NCBI RefSeq assembly: GCF_020524285.1
Contig: NZ_JAIVKX010000011.1
Span: 62,001-126,000 of the forward strand
Source: Alloyangia pacifica
GTDB taxonomy: Bacteria > Pseudomonadota > Alphaproteobacteria > Rhodobacterales > Rhodobacteraceae
Direction of reading: 5' to 3'
DNA: 64,000 bases
The notes beneath the pieces were generated by a model. It did not search any database. It was not told the origin of the DNA and was given only the letters and a program-made list of their open reading frames with translations. Shown in pieces: positions 9,264 to 18,266 of this stretch. Each line of letters starts with the position of its first letter. Positions within the stretch are counted from its first letter, which is position 1. The position numbers and the translations under genes were made by a program.

Positions 9264-10634
9264 ATGCTGACCAATTCCCTTGTCGAGCTGGACCGCCAGC
9301 ACCTTGTCCACCCGGTCTCGTCCTTCCGCGGCCACGAGGCGCGCGGCGTGCGTGTGCTGCGGTCGGCATCCGGCGCCACCGTCACCGACGCCGAGGGCCG
9401 CGAGCTGATCGACGGCTTCGCCGGCCTGTGGTGCGTCAACGCCGGCTACGGCCATGAGAGCGTCGTCGAGGCCGCCGCCGAGCAGATGCGCAGGCTGCCC
9501 TATGCGACCGGCTATTTCGATCTGGGGGCAGAGGCGCCGATCCGGCTTGCCGCCGAACTGGCCGAGCGCAGCCCGGGCGATCTCAACCACATCTATTTCA
9601 GCCTCGGCGGCTCGGACGCGGTGGACAGCACGATCCGCTTCATCCGCTACTACTGGCACGCCAAGGGCCAGCCCCAGCGCGACCAGTTCATCTCGGTCGA
9701 GCAGGGGTATCACGGCTCGACCACCATGGGCGCCGGCCTCACCGCCCTGCCCGGCTTCCACGAGGGCTTCGGAGTGCCCTACCAGTGGCAGCACAAGATC
9801 TCGTCGCACTACGTCTACCGCAATGCCCTGAAGACCGACCAGGAGATCATCGACGCCTCCGTCGCCGAGCTGAAGTCGAAGGTCGCAGCCATCGGTGAGG
9901 ACAAGGTCGCCGCCTTCTACGTCGAGCCGATCCAGGGCTCGGGCGGGGTGCTGGTGCCGCCGAAAGGCTGGGTGAAGGCGATGCGCGTTGCCTGCGCCGA
10001 GATGAACATCCTGTTTGTCGCCGACGAGGTGATCACCGGCTTCGGTCGCACGGGCCCGCTCTTCGCCAGCGCAGAGGAAGGCGTCGTGCCCGACCTCATG
10101 ACCACAGCCAAGGGGCTGACCTCGGGCTACGTGCCGATGGGCGCGGTCTTCATGCGTGACCATGTCTACGAGACCATCGCCGAGGGCGCGGGGGCCAAGG
10201 CAGTGGGCCACGGTTTCACCTATTCGGCGCATCCGGTTTCCGCCGCCGTCGCGCTGGAGGTGCTGCGGCTCTACGAAGGCGGGCTGCTGGAGAATGGCCG
10301 CAAGGCCGGGGCGCGGCTGATGGCGGGCCTCGAGACGCTGCGTGATCACCCGCTGGTCGGCGACGTGCGCGGGCGCGGCATGCTGGCCGCCGTCGAACTG
10401 GTCACCGACAAGGAGAAGAAGACGCCGCTGCCTGCCGCCGTGCAGCCTGCCACGCGTCTCTTCGACCGGGCATGGGAACAGGGGCTCATCGTGCGCAGCT
10501 TCGCGCAGGGCATCTTCGGCTACGCGCCGCCGCTGTGCTGCACCAACGCCGAGATCGACGCGATCGTCGAGCGCACCCGCACCGTGCTCGACCTGACGCT
10601 GGAAGATCCGGAGATCCGCGCGGTCCTCGGCTGA
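9264..10634 (+). CDS. Class III (omega-)aminotransferase, PLP-dependent
   Basis: 456 residues, fold type I. The pyridoxal Lys lies in TTAKGLTSGYVPMGAV, preceded by the family motif LFVADEVITGFGRTG. The N-terminus (LVHPVSSFRGHEARGVRVL) matches the group annotated as aspartate aminotransferase family, taurine/beta-alanine:pyruvate or putrescine:pyruvate aminotransferases. It would transfer the amino group of a polyamine or omega-amino acid to pyruvate. GGAGCAC precedes the ATG. The stop overlaps the start of the next gene. Confidence 0.9.
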   Translation: MLTNSLVELDRQHLVHPVSSFRGHEARGVRVLRSASGATVTDAEGRELIDGFAGLWCVNAGYGHESVVEAAAEQMRRLPYATGYFDLGAEAPIRLAAELAERSPGDLNHIYFSLGGSDAVDSTIRFIRYYWHAKGQPQRDQFISVEQGYHGSTTMGAGLTALPGFHEGFGVPYQWQHKISSHYVYRNALKTDQEIIDASVAELKSKVAAIGEDKVAAFYVEPIQGSGGVLVPPKGWVKAMRVACAEMNILFVADEVITGFGRTGPLFASAEEGVVPDLMTTAKGLTSGYVPMGAVFMRDHVYETIAEGAGAKAVGHGFTYSAHPVSAAVALEVLRLYEGGLLENGRKAGARLMAGLETLRDHPLVGDVRGRGMLAAVELVTDKEKKTPLPAAVQPATRLFDRAWEQGLIVRSFAQGIFGYAPPLCCTNAEIDAIVERTRTVLDLTLEDPEIRAVLG

Positions 10635-11545
10635 TGGCGCTGCTCTTCCTGTCCCTACCCGAACGCGCCGCGGTCTGGAAGCCGCTGTTCGAGGCGGCAG
10701 GGGTCGAGATGATCGTGGGCGAGGCGACGGTGACCGACCCCGCCGCGATCACCCATCTGGTGTGCTGGGTGCCGCCGAAGGATCTGCGGCGCTATCCCAA
10801 CCTGCAGGTGGTGATCTCGACCGGCGCGGGGGTCGACTACATGCCCCCGATGCCCGAGGGCGTGCAGCTTGCCCGCACGCTGGCACCGGGCATCGAGGAG
10901 ATGGTGCGTGACTGGGTGGTGATGGCCACGCTGATGCTACACCGCGAGATGCCGGTCTATCTGGGTCAGCAGCGCGAAGGCCGTTGGCAGACCCGCCCGG
11001 TGCCGCTGGCGCGTGGCACGCGGGTCGGGCTCATGGGCATGGGGCGGATCGGGCGACTGGCCGCTGAAACCCTGCGCGGCCTGGGCTTTGACGTGGCGGG
11101 CTGGTCGCGGTCCGGTCGCGCCGTGTCGGGGATCGAGGTCTTCGGCGCAGATGGCATGGATCCCTTCCTTGCCCGCAGCGAGATCCTCATCTGCCTGCTG
11201 CCACTCACCGCCGAGACGCGCGGCCTGATGGACGCCAGCTTTTTCGCGAAGCTGCCCGAGGGCGCGAAACTGGTCAACGCGGGCCGCGGCGCGCAGCTCG
11301 ACATGGCGGCGCTGAAACGGGCGCTCGACGCGGGCCGGCTCGCTTCGGCGATGCTCGACGTGACCGAGCCCGAGCCGCTGCCCGAGGGCCACTGGGCCTG
11401 GGACGATCCGCGGATCGTCATCACCCCGCATGTGGGCGCCAGCACCGACGCCCGCGAGGGCGCGCTGCATGCGCTCGACGTCGTGCGCGCCACCCGTGAG
11501 GGCACGGAAATCCCCGGCCTCGTAGATCAGCTGCGGAAGTACTGA
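10634..11545 (+). CDS. Glyoxylate/hydroxypyruvate reductase A-like 2-hydroxyacid dehydrogenase
   Basis: 303 residues, the size of GhrA. The NAD(P) fold motif is GLMGMGRIGRLAAE. The substrate-binding Arg lies in NAGRGAQLDM, and the catalytic His in ITPHVGAST after DVTEPEPLPEGH. Reduces glyoxylate, hydroxypyruvate or a similar 2-oxoacid. Its ATG overlaps the aminotransferase stop (TGATG), showing translational coupling. A role in reducing a 2-oxoacid formed by the oxidase or aminotransferase is likely but unproven. Confidence 0.9.
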   Translation: MALLFLSLPERAAVWKPLFEAAGVEMIVGEATVTDPAAITHLVCWVPPKDLRRYPNLQVVISTGAGVDYMPPMPEGVQLARTLAPGIEEMVRDWVVMATLMLHREMPVYLGQQREGRWQTRPVPLARGTRVGLMGMGRIGRLAAETLRGLGFDVAGWSRSGRAVSGIEVFGADGMDPFLARSEILICLLPLTAETRGLMDASFFAKLPEGAKLVNAGRGAQLDMAALKRALDAGRLASAMLDVTEPEPLPEGHWAWDDPRIVITPHVGASTDAREGALHALDVVRATREGTEIPGLVDQLRKY

Positions 11546-11633
11546 GCGGCGGCGCTTGCCACGACATGGGCCGGAACTCTGGACCGGATCTGGCCCGTTT
11601 GGCTGATTGCGCAGCTCTCGGGGGAGACCCGCG

Positions 11634-12128
11634 TCAGACCTTGTCGGCGAACAGATGGGTCAGCGGCATCTGCGTCTTGGAAAACGGCGTCTTCATCACA
11701 ACGAAGCTGAAATACTTGTCGATCCCGATGTTGCGGTCGATCAACCCCTCGATGATCGTCTGGTAGTCGGAAATCGAGGCGGCCACGAATTTCGCCAGGT
11801 AGTCATAGCCGCCCGACACCAGATGGCACTCGACGCAGCATTCGACCTCCTCCAGGGCTTGCTGGAAGCGGGCAAAATCAATCTGCCGGTGGTTGCTCAG
11901 CGTGAACTCGGCGAAAACGATCAATGTCTCGCCAAGTTTCGCCATGTCGATCTGCGCCGCGTATCCGGTGATGTAGCCCGCCTTTTGCAGCTTTTTGACC
12001 CGCATCAGGCAGGGCGACGGCGACAGATGCACGAGATCGGCCAGCTCGACGTTGGTGATCCGGCCATTCCGCTGCAACTCGGCGAGAATCTTCAGGTCGA
12101 TCCGGTCGAGCTTGTAACGGGAAGTCAT
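11634..12128 (-). CDS. Lrp/AsnC-family transcriptional regulator
   Basis: 164 residues: an AsnC-type helix-turn-helix (LDRIDLKILAELQRNGRITN followed by the VELADLVHLSPSPC recognition region) and a C-terminal RAM ligand-binding domain (VEECHLVSGGYDYL-like region). The ATG at 12128 is chosen because the protein then begins at the canonical Lrp N-terminus; AAGGACC lies about 10 bases upstream. Convergent with the aminotransferase/reductase operon, it is the obvious local candidate to regulate it in response to an amino acid or amine. Confidence 0.9.
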   Translation of the reverse strand: MTSRYKLDRIDLKILAELQRNGRITNVELADLVHLSPSPCLMRVKKLQKAGYITGYAAQIDMAKLGETLIVFAEFTLSNHRQIDFARFQQALEEVECCVECHLVSGGYDYLAKFVAASISDYQTIIEGLIDRNIGIDKYFSFVVMKTPFSKTQMPLTHLFADKV

Positions 12129-12580
12129 GATCTTTGGTCCTTGGAGTCTGCGCGCTGCGCATCTTGTGAAAGGCAGAGCCGCCCTCAAGTCAACCGCATT
12201 CGACAGCAAGCCATGTCCCGGAGAGACCGGGGTCCGGCAGCCTCGCAAGAGATTTCCGCGCGCAGGCTCCAGAAGCCTTTGAGCATGCCAAGGTTGCTCC
12301 GGAGGGTGCGCGAGCCGCGTCGTTCATCTGCCCCCGAGGGTATTGACCATGGTCGCCAAGACGACCCGCGGCGGTCCGTGCTTGAAGCGATCCCATAGCG
12401 TTCGAGCGGCAGGGCTGCCTTGCGGGCATACGTCGGTCAGTCGGGATAACAAACATTCCGTTTGATACGCATCAACGCATTTCCCCCGGCATCATGGTTC
12501 AAGTCCCTACGGCCCTGCATCGCGCTCCGAAGACGACGCCATCGCACTGACGCAGGGACAGGCTGCCATGGGAGGCCACG
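12129..12580. other. Divergent intergenic region, lrp-type regulator / hemG-like
   Basis: 452 bases without a convincing gene on either strand. It contains the FNR box described separately and presumably the promoters of both flanking genes. Confidence 0.6.
12462..12475 (+). promoter_or_regulatory. Perfect FNR/FnrL box TTGATACGCATCAA
   Basis: Matches TTGAT-N4-ATCAA exactly. It ends 105 bases before the HemG-like start, so it probably places that gene under oxygen control by an FNR-type activator; FnrL is known to control tetrapyrrole genes in Rhodobacter. The divergent lrp-type gene lies more than 330 bases away. Confidence 0.85.
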
Positions 12581-13108
12581 ATGAAAGTCCTTGTCGGCTA
12601 TGCCACTGGAGAGGGGCAGACACGGAAGATCGCCCGGAGGATCGCGGACCTCGTCGCGGATCGTGGTCGCGCTGTCGAATTGCTCGCGCTGGACGATGCA
12701 GAGCACATCGCGCTTCAGCGCTTCGATCGCGTCATTTTGGCGGCCTCGATCCATGCGGGACACTACCAGAAGGCACTGTCGGACTTCGCCGGGCGTCATT
12801 CGGATGGCCTGAACGACATGCCCACGCTGTTCCTCTCGGTTTCGCTTTCCGCCGCGGGCCACGAGGCCGAGGACTGGCGGGGTCTCCAGCACGTTCTGGA
12901 AGACCTCGAGGCAGCCACCGGCTGGGCCCCCGGGCGCACGGAACAGATCGCGGGTGCCTATCGGCCTGCCGAGTATGACCTGTTTCGGCGTTTCATCATG
13001 CGCCGGATCATCGCGGACAAGGACCCGGACGCGGATTTGGACAACGGCAAGGAATACACGGATTGGGAGGCGCTGGATCGCCTCATCGAACACTGGATCG
13101 ACGGCTGA
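12581..13108 (+). CDS. hemG: Flavodoxin-domain protein, HemG-like protoporphyrinogen oxidase
   Basis: 175 residues, close to E. coli HemG (181). The FMN phosphate loop YATGEGQTRKIARRI lies at the N-terminus. FDRVILAASIHAGHYQKAL and the C-terminal KEYTDWEALDRL correspond to conserved HemG segments. HemG oxidises protoporphyrinogen IX using quinone or an electron chain, giving oxygen-independent haem synthesis. The perfect FNR box upstream agrees with that role. A generic flavodoxin is the alternative. Ribosome site GGGAGG lies in CATGGGAGGCCACG upstream. Confidence 0.8.
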   Translation: MKVLVGYATGEGQTRKIARRIADLVADRGRAVELLALDDAEHIALQRFDRVILAASIHAGHYQKALSDFAGRHSDGLNDMPTLFLSVSLSAAGHEAEDWRGLQHVLEDLEAATGWAPGRTEQIAGAYRPAEYDLFRRFIMRRIIADKDPDADLDNGKEYTDWEALDRLIEHWIDG

Positions 13109-13203
13109 CCGTGCAGGGCTCCTGAGAGAAGAGTGCCCATGGACGGCGGGGAAAAGGCGTTCGGCGCAAGCTGGATACGCCGTTAAGAAAGGGAGAGCCG
13201 AAC

Positions 13204-13389
13204 ATGCGCCTGAAATCCAAGCGAAGAGAGCTGCAAGCGGTGAATGGTGCCGTGGGCTTGGTCGCAGGGCTCGGCGGCATCGTGGGCCGCATGTACGCGC
13301 CGGAAACCGGGGTGTTTCTGATGTTGGCGATCTGGATCATTGGCGCGACGCTGATCAACTTGCTGACTGATCCGCCCAGCAAGAAATAG
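13204..13389 (+). CDS. Small two-helix membrane protein
   Basis: 61 residues: a basic N-terminus (MRLKSKRRELQ), two hydrophobic segments (about 14-31 and 36-53, the latter FLMLAIWIIGATLINLL) and a short polar tail. GGGAG lies eight bases before the ATG. It follows the HemG-like gene by 95 bases in the same direction. No family recognised; it might anchor or partner the flavodoxin (speculative). Confidence 0.6.
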   Translation: MRLKSKRRELQAVNGAVGLVAGLGGIVGRMYAPETGVFLMLAIWIIGATLINLLTDPPSKK

Positions 13390-13551
13390 AGAATTGCCAC
13401 CGAACTTGGTCCGGCTAGGTCCAAGGGGGCTCTCTTCTGAGACGGCGGGGCAATGTCCGGCTTCAGTCGAGGGTCACACCCCGTTCCATCCGCGCACGTC
13501 GCGGCAGGGGACGGACACCCCGAGCTCACGTCGCCCCCAGGAGCAGGCCAT

Positions 13552-14328
13552 ATGCGGATCATGATCGAACTCGCGATGAACTACCGTTTCCCGCGCCCGA
13601 ATACCGTGTTCTTCGCGCTGGAGGCGGCCAAGCTCGAGGGGCAGGAGGTTCTCCAGGAGAGCCTCGATCTCGGCACGGCGGCGCTGACCCGCATTGCGGG
13701 GGACTCGGGCGTCGGAGAACGGATCTGGGCACAGGTTCCCGACTGCGAGGTGAACCTGACCTATCGCGCTTGGCTCGACATCACCAGGGCCGTGCCTCGG
13801 CTGGAGACGATGGACGCCGTGCCGCTGCATCTGATCCCCGGGGAGGTGGCGCCTTATCTGCGACCCTCGCGCTATTGCCAGTCGGACAAGTTCGTCACCT
13901 TCGTGCAGCGGCGCTTCGGACACCTGCCCGGAGGGCAGAAGGTTCTCGCGATGCGCGACTGGATCGAAACCAACCTCACCTATGTGCCCGGCAGCTCCGA
14001 TGTGGACACCAACGTCCTGGAGACCTTCGCCGGACGTCAGGGGGTGTGCCGAGACTATGCGCATCTGATGTGTTCCCTCGTCCGTGCCGCGGGCATCCCG
14101 GCCCGCATGGTGGCCGTCTACAGCCCCGACGTCGTACCGCCCGACTTTCACGCGGTCACGGAAGTCTGGCTGGACGGCAGATGGTGCCTTGTCGACGCAA
14201 CCGGCATGGCGCAGGCGGACTCGATGGCAATCATCGCGGTTGGCCGAGATGCCTATGACGTGGCGTTCATGGACTCCCAGGAGCCGGCCGAACTGCTCTT
14301 TCAATCGGTGCTCGTGACACCGGCCTGA
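13552..14328 (+). CDS. Transglutaminase-like (papain-fold) protein
   Basis: 258 residues. The Cys-His-Asp triad of the transglut_core fold is visible: Cys in GRQGVCRDYAHL, His in DFHAVTEVW, and Asp in CLVDATGMA. The N-terminal beta domain (RIMIELAMNYRF onward) matches the bacterial transglutaminase N-domain. ATG at 13552 is chosen because AGGAG lies eight bases upstream; the frame is open to 13453. Such proteins are usually cysteine proteases or peptide amidases; no signal peptide is seen, so it is likely cytoplasmic. Confidence 0.87.
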   Translation: MRIMIELAMNYRFPRPNTVFFALEAAKLEGQEVLQESLDLGTAALTRIAGDSGVGERIWAQVPDCEVNLTYRAWLDITRAVPRLETMDAVPLHLIPGEVAPYLRPSRYCQSDKFVTFVQRRFGHLPGGQKVLAMRDWIETNLTYVPGSSDVDTNVLETFAGRQGVCRDYAHLMCSLVRAAGIPARMVAVYSPDVVPPDFHAVTEVWLDGRWCLVDATGMAQADSMAIIAVGRDAYDVAFMDSQEPAELLFQSVLVTPA

Positions 14329-14669
14329 CGCAACTTCCTTGACGCGTCTCATCTCTCCCGCCGCGCGACCTCGCGCTGGCGCCCCTGCTCCTGCTTGCCC
14401 AAGCCGCCCAAGAAGAGCCCGATGACACGAAAGCAGACCCGAGAGGCCGAAACTTCGGATACTCTGTAAAATGTGTCATTCACGGACCTCTCGGATCGCG
14501 GCTTTGCTTTTGGGCAACCATCATGTCATCGATGAAGGCCACCGCGGCGGATTGCTTCGGGGCTCGGCAGCAAGAGCGTTTCGAGATTGAGCGCGGAGGG
14601 CAATGGCGACTATGGTCCTGCCGCAGACCGCGACCGGCAACGGGGGGCGGCACGAGACGAGAGGCATGC
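14329..14669. other. Intergenic region without recognised gene
   Basis: 341 bases between the transglutaminase and the SleB-like gene. Short open frames on both strands have no ribosome sites or recognisable motifs. A stretch near 14457-14475 is relatively A/T-rich and may contain a promoter. Confidence 0.5.
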
Positions 14670-15185
14670 ATGAGAGTTGAACGCAGGAAAAGCACCGTGG
14701 TCCTTGCCGGAGTGGCACTTGCCCTGCTTGCGGGCTGTGGCGGCTCCCATCGTCGTCACGCCGCGGGCGAGCTCGAATGCATGGAAAGGGCGATGTACTT
14801 CGAGTCTCTCCGGTCCAGCCGCGACGGGATGGTTGCCGTCGGCAGCGTGGTGATGAATCGCGTGGCCTCGAGCGAATTCCCCGGCTCGGTCTGCGCCGTG
14901 GTGGGACAGAAGAACCAGTTTGCACCCGGCATCATGCGGCGCGACATGGGTGGCCCGACGATGCCGGTCGTGCGCGAGGCCGCAATGTCGGTACTGCAGG
15001 GCGAGCGACATCCGCTGGTTGGCAACGCGCAGTTCTTCCACGCGGCGAGCTACCGCGCCTCCTACAACAACATGCACTACGTGCTGACCACGGGCGGCAA
15101 CGCCTTCTACGAGAAACGGCGCCCCGAGAACGTGACACGCCCCAACCCGCCGGGAGCCCTCGAAGGGCTCACCGGGCGCTCCTGA
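14670..15185 (+). CDS. Lipoprotein with SleB-like cell wall hydrolase domain
   Basis: 171 residues. The basic start, hydrophobic core and LLAGC lipobox (Cys near residue 22) predict a lipid-anchored envelope protein. The rest is a hydrolase_2/SleB domain: ELECMERAMYFESLRSSRDGM with the catalytic-type Glu, then VVMNRV, NQFAPG and a C-terminal AQFFHAASYR. SleB enzymes cleave peptidoglycan as lytic transglycosylases. A GAGAGG ribosome site lies just upstream. Proteins of this kind occur in alphaproteobacteria that do not sporulate, so a cell-wall remodelling role is expected. Confidence 0.85.
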   Translation: MRVERRKSTVVLAGVALALLAGCGGSHRRHAAGELECMERAMYFESLRSSRDGMVAVGSVVMNRVASSEFPGSVCAVVGQKNQFAPGIMRRDMGGPTMPVVREAAMSVLQGERHPLVGNAQFFHAASYRASYNNMHYVLTTGGNAFYEKRRPENVTRPNPPGALEGLTGRS

Positions 15186-15269
15186 CCCGCCCCTCTTTCC
15201 AGCGAGATCGCGTCCAGCGCCCCGTCCCATCCCCAGCGCGGCCCGCCGGACGATCACTTGGCGGCAGCA

Positions 15270-16223
15270 TCACGACCCGGCACCCGGGGTCCGCACCGGC
15301 GGCCAGCTCGGCAGGAAGCCAGCGCGCTCGGCGGCGATGAAGTCCCAGACAGTACGCGCCGCCCCGGTCACCGGCCTGTCGGCGCGGTGCAGCAGGAACC
15401 AGTGCCGCATGATCGGCAGACCGGGCAGATCAAGCGTCACCAGCCGCCCGCTGCGCAACTCCTCGGCCACCGTATGGTAGGAGATGATGGCGATCCCCAG
15501 CCCCGCGATCACCGCCTGCTTGATCGTCTCGTTGGAATTCATCTCGGCCCGCGCATAGGGCTTGCCCTCGCCGATCCGGTCGAGAAAACGGGTGGCGAGG
15601 ATGCGTGTCCCGGAGCCCGGCTCGCGCATCAGGATCATCTCCTTCAGGACGTCCTCGGCGGTGATCTCGGCGGCGCAGGCGAGCGGATGATCCGGCGGCG
15701 CGATCAGCACGTGCGGGTGATCCCCAATCGACAGCGCCTCGACCGCCGGCTCGCGCGGCGGGCGCCCCATGATCGCGAGATCCAGCGCCCCATCCTGCAG
15801 CGCCGCGATGATCGTGTCGCGGTTGCCGACCTCGAGGACGATCTCGATGTCTGGGCAGGCCTTGCGCAGCCGCGCGACGATGCCCGGGGCAAAGTACTTG
15901 CCGGTCGAGACCACGCCCAGAACCACGCTGCCCGCCATGCCCTTCTGCAGCGCGTCGATTCGCTGCAGGGCACGGCGGAACCCCGCCTCTGCCGTCTCCC
16001 AGGCCTGCAACAAGGCCGCCCCTTCCGGCGTTGCGCTGAATTTGCCGATACCTTCCCGCGTCAACAGGACGCAGCCAAAGGTCTTATCCAGCGCTCTCAA
16101 CTGGCTGTGCACCGCCGGGGCTGTCAGCCCGAGCTCTTCCGCGGCCCGTGAAATTGACCCTGCTCTTTCAACAGCTTCCAGAGCGCGGAGCTGTTTCAGC
16201 GTGAGCGAGGCAAGTCGGCGCAT
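15270..16223 (-). CDS. cbbR: LysR-type regulator of the Calvin cycle operon (CbbR)
   Basis: 317 residues. The winged HTH is at the N-terminus (LTLKQLRALEAVERAGSISR, AAEELGLTAPAVHSQLRALD), followed by a LysR effector domain from about residue 95 (GSVVLGVVSTGKYFAPGIV). CbbR activates cbb operons in response to metabolites such as RuBP or NADPH. It is divergently transcribed from cbbF with 100 bases between starts, the standard cbb arrangement, and its own start codon overlaps a T-N11-A operator. Convergent with the SleB-like gene. Confidence 0.95.
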   Translation of the reverse strand: MRRLASLTLKQLRALEAVERAGSISRAAEELGLTAPAVHSQLRALDKTFGCVLLTREGIGKFSATPEGAALLQAWETAEAGFRRALQRIDALQKGMAGSVVLGVVSTGKYFAPGIVARLRKACPDIEIVLEVGNRDTIIAALQDGALDLAIMGRPPREPAVEALSIGDHPHVLIAPPDHPLACAAEITAEDVLKEMILMREPGSGTRILATRFLDRIGEGKPYARAEMNSNETIKQAVIAGLGIAIISYHTVAEELRSGRLVTLDLPGLPIMRHWFLLHRADRPVTGAARTVWDFIAAERAGFLPSWPPVRTPGAGS

Positions 16224-16266
16224 TAGATTTTCTCTAATTTGAACTCAGAATTTTTAAATTTTCTAA
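16223..16266. promoter_or_regulatory. CbbR operator region with two T-N11-A sites
   Basis: TTAGATTTTCTCTAA (16223-16237) is an inverted repeat containing T-N11-A at 16224-16236; a second T-N11-A, TTAAATTTTCTAA, lies at 16254-16266. Both are A/T-rich islands in a GC-rich background. The sites are 30 bases apart, about three helical turns, which suits two CbbR dimers binding the same face. The first overlaps the cbbR start, consistent with autorepression. Confidence 0.8.
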
Positions 16267-16323
16267 CAAGCAAGCTTCCGCAAGATCAAGGGCACGTCAC
16301 ACGTCGAGGAGGAGGAGGCCTTG

Positions 16324-17331
16324 ATGACCGACACCCACGCTTTCCCCGCGGAGGCCCCGATCCCGGCGGCCCTGCGCCCGGCCCTCGAGGCCATCGGCCA
16401 GGTCGCCCGCGATCTCGCCCACCGGATCGCCCGCGGCCCGCTCGACGGCCAGATGGCCGCCCATGTCGGCGACAATGCCGACGGCGACGCGCAGAAGGCG
16501 CTCGACCTGCTCGCGGACGAAGCCTTTGCCGAGGCGATCCGCGGCACCGGCGTGCGCTGGTACGCCTCCGAGGAGCGCGACGCGCCGGTTCTCCTCGATC
16601 CGGAGGGCACGCTGGCGCTGGCAATCGACCCGCTCGACGGCTCGTCCAACATCGAGACCAACGTCTCCATCGGCACGATCTTCTCCCTGCGTGCCGCCCG
16701 CGAGACCGGGGCGGAGACCTTCCTCCGCCCCGGGCACGAACAACTGGCTGCAGGCTACGTGATCTACGGCCCGCAGGTGATGCTGATGCTGAGTTTCGGC
16801 GATGCGCTGCAGCACCACATCCTCGATCCCGAGACCGGCCTCTTCACCCTGCTGAGCGATGCCGTCAGCGTCGACGGCGGCAGCACCGAGTTCGCCATCA
16901 ACGCCTCGAACTACCGTCACTGGTCGAAGCCGATCCGCGCCTATATCGACGATTGCCTCGCCGGGGCCGAGGGGCCGCGCGCCTGCAATTTCAACATGCG
17001 CTGGATCGCCTCGCTGGTGGCCGAGACGCACCGCATCCTGATGCGTGGCGGGCTGTTCCTCTACCCGTCCGACGCCCGCCCCGGCTACGAGGCCGGCCGG
17101 TTGCGCATGGTCTATGAATGCGCCCCGATCGCCCTGCTGATCGAGGCCGCGCAGGGCCGCGCCACGGATGGCACCACCCGCATCCTCGACCTGATCCCCG
17201 AGAGCCTGCACGCCCGCACGCCCTTCGTCTTCGGCTCGGCGGGCAAGGTGGATCACGTCGCCGCCTATCACGATCTGCCCGATCAGGAGGTCTCCGCCCT
17301 CTTCGGCAACCGCGGCCTGTTCCGCGCCTGA
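16324..17331 (+). CDS. cbbF: Fructose-1,6-bisphosphatase class I
   Basis: 335 residues. Hydrolyses fructose 1,6-bisphosphate (and in this setting probably sedoheptulose 1,7-bisphosphate) in the Calvin cycle. The metal-binding signature [14 protein letters not shown] is intact, as are the upstream YASEE and the C-terminal [21 protein letters not shown] at 16324 follows GAGGAGGAGG. First gene of the cbb operon, directly after the CbbR operators. Confidence 0.97.
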   Translation: MTDTHAFPAEAPIPAALRPALEAIGQVARDLAHRIARGPLDGQMAAHVGDNADGDAQKALDLLADEAFAEAIRGTGVRWYASEERDAPVLLDPEGTLALAIDPLDGSSNIETNVSIGTIFSLRAARETGAETFLRPGHEQLAAGYVIYGPQVMLMLSFGDALQHHILDPETGLFTLLSDAVSVDGGSTEFAINASNYRHWSKPIRAYIDDCLAGAEGPRACNFNMRWIASLVAETHRILMRGGLFLYPSDARPGYEAGRLRMVYECAPIALLIEAAQGRATDGTTRILDLIPESLHARTPFVFGSAGKVDHVAAYHDLPDQEVSALFGNRGLFRA

Positions 17332-17379
17332 CCCATTCGCCCGACGCCCTGCCCCGAGTTTCACGGAACCAAAAGACCC

Positions 17380-18252
17380 ATGAGCAAGAAGCATCCCATC
17401 ATCTCCGTCACCGGCTCTTCGGGCGCCGGCACGACCACGGTCAAGGCGACCTTCGACCAGATCTTCCGCCGCGAGGGGATCACCGCCGTCAGCATCGAGG
17501 GCGACGCCTTCCACCGCTACAACCGCGCCGACATGAAGGCCGAACTGGAGGCACGCAAGTCTGCCGGGGATGAGACCTTCTCGCATTTCTCTTATGACGC
17601 AAACGAGTTGGGCGAACTCGAGGAGATCTTTCGGACCTACGGCGAGACCGGCACCGGGCGCACCCGTCACTACGTGCACGACGAGGGCGAAGCCGCGCGC
17701 TGGGGCACCGCCCCGGGCAATTTCACCGACTGGGAAAGCTTCGACGAGGGCAGCGACCTGCTGTTCTACGAGGGGCTGCATGGTGCGGTGGCCAACGACG
17801 AGGTGAACCTCGCGGCGCTGGCGGATCTCAAGATCGGCGTGGTGCCGGTGATCAACCTCGAATGGATCCAGAAGATCCACCGCGACAAGGCCAGCCGCGG
17901 CTACACCACCGAGGCGGTCACAGACACCATCCTGCGCCGGATGCACGCCTATGTGCACTGCATCTGCCCGCAGTTCATCCAGACTGACGTGAACTTCCAG
18001 CGCGTGCCGGTGGTCGACACCTCCGACCCGTTCATCGCGCGCTGGATCCCCACCGCCGACGAGAGCCTCGTGGTGATCCGCTTCCGCAACCCCCGGGGCA
18101 TCGATTTCCCCTATCTCACCTCGATGATCCAGAACAGCTGGATGAGCCGCGCCAATTCCATCGTGATCCCCGGCGGCAAGATGGATCTGGCGATGCAGCT
18201 CATCTTCACGCCCATGGTCCAGCGCCTCGTGACCGAGAGCAAGCGCGCCTGA
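17380..18252 (+). CDS. cbbP: Phosphoribulokinase
   Basis: 290 residues, the proteobacterial type. Makes ribulose 1,5-bisphosphate, the RuBisCO substrate, from ribulose 5-phosphate and ATP. P-loop: [15 protein letters not shown] (residues about 6-20), of the GxxGxGTT form found in bacterial PRKs. IEGDAFHRY and the FYEGLHG motif with catalytic-region acids follow. The 48-base gap after cbbF lacks a terminator. Confidence 0.97.
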   Translation: MSKKHPIISVTGSSGAGTTTVKATFDQIFRREGITAVSIEGDAFHRYNRADMKAELEARKSAGDETFSHFSYDANELGELEEIFRTYGETGTGRTRHYVHDEGEAARWGTAPGNFTDWESFDEGSDLLFYEGLHGAVANDEVNLAALADLKIGVVPVINLEWIQKIHRDKASRGYTTEAVTDTILRRMHAYVHCICPQFIQTDVNFQRVPVVDTSDPFIARWIPTADESLVVIRFRNPRGIDFPYLTSMIQNSWMSRANSIVIPGGKMDLAMQLIFTPMVQRLVTESKRA

Positions 18253-18266
18253 TTGGAGGAGACGAC

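Noticed and set aside
8481-10349. 622-codon minus-strand frame over the cupin and aminotransferase genes
   Set aside because: Antisense shadow of well-supported genes.
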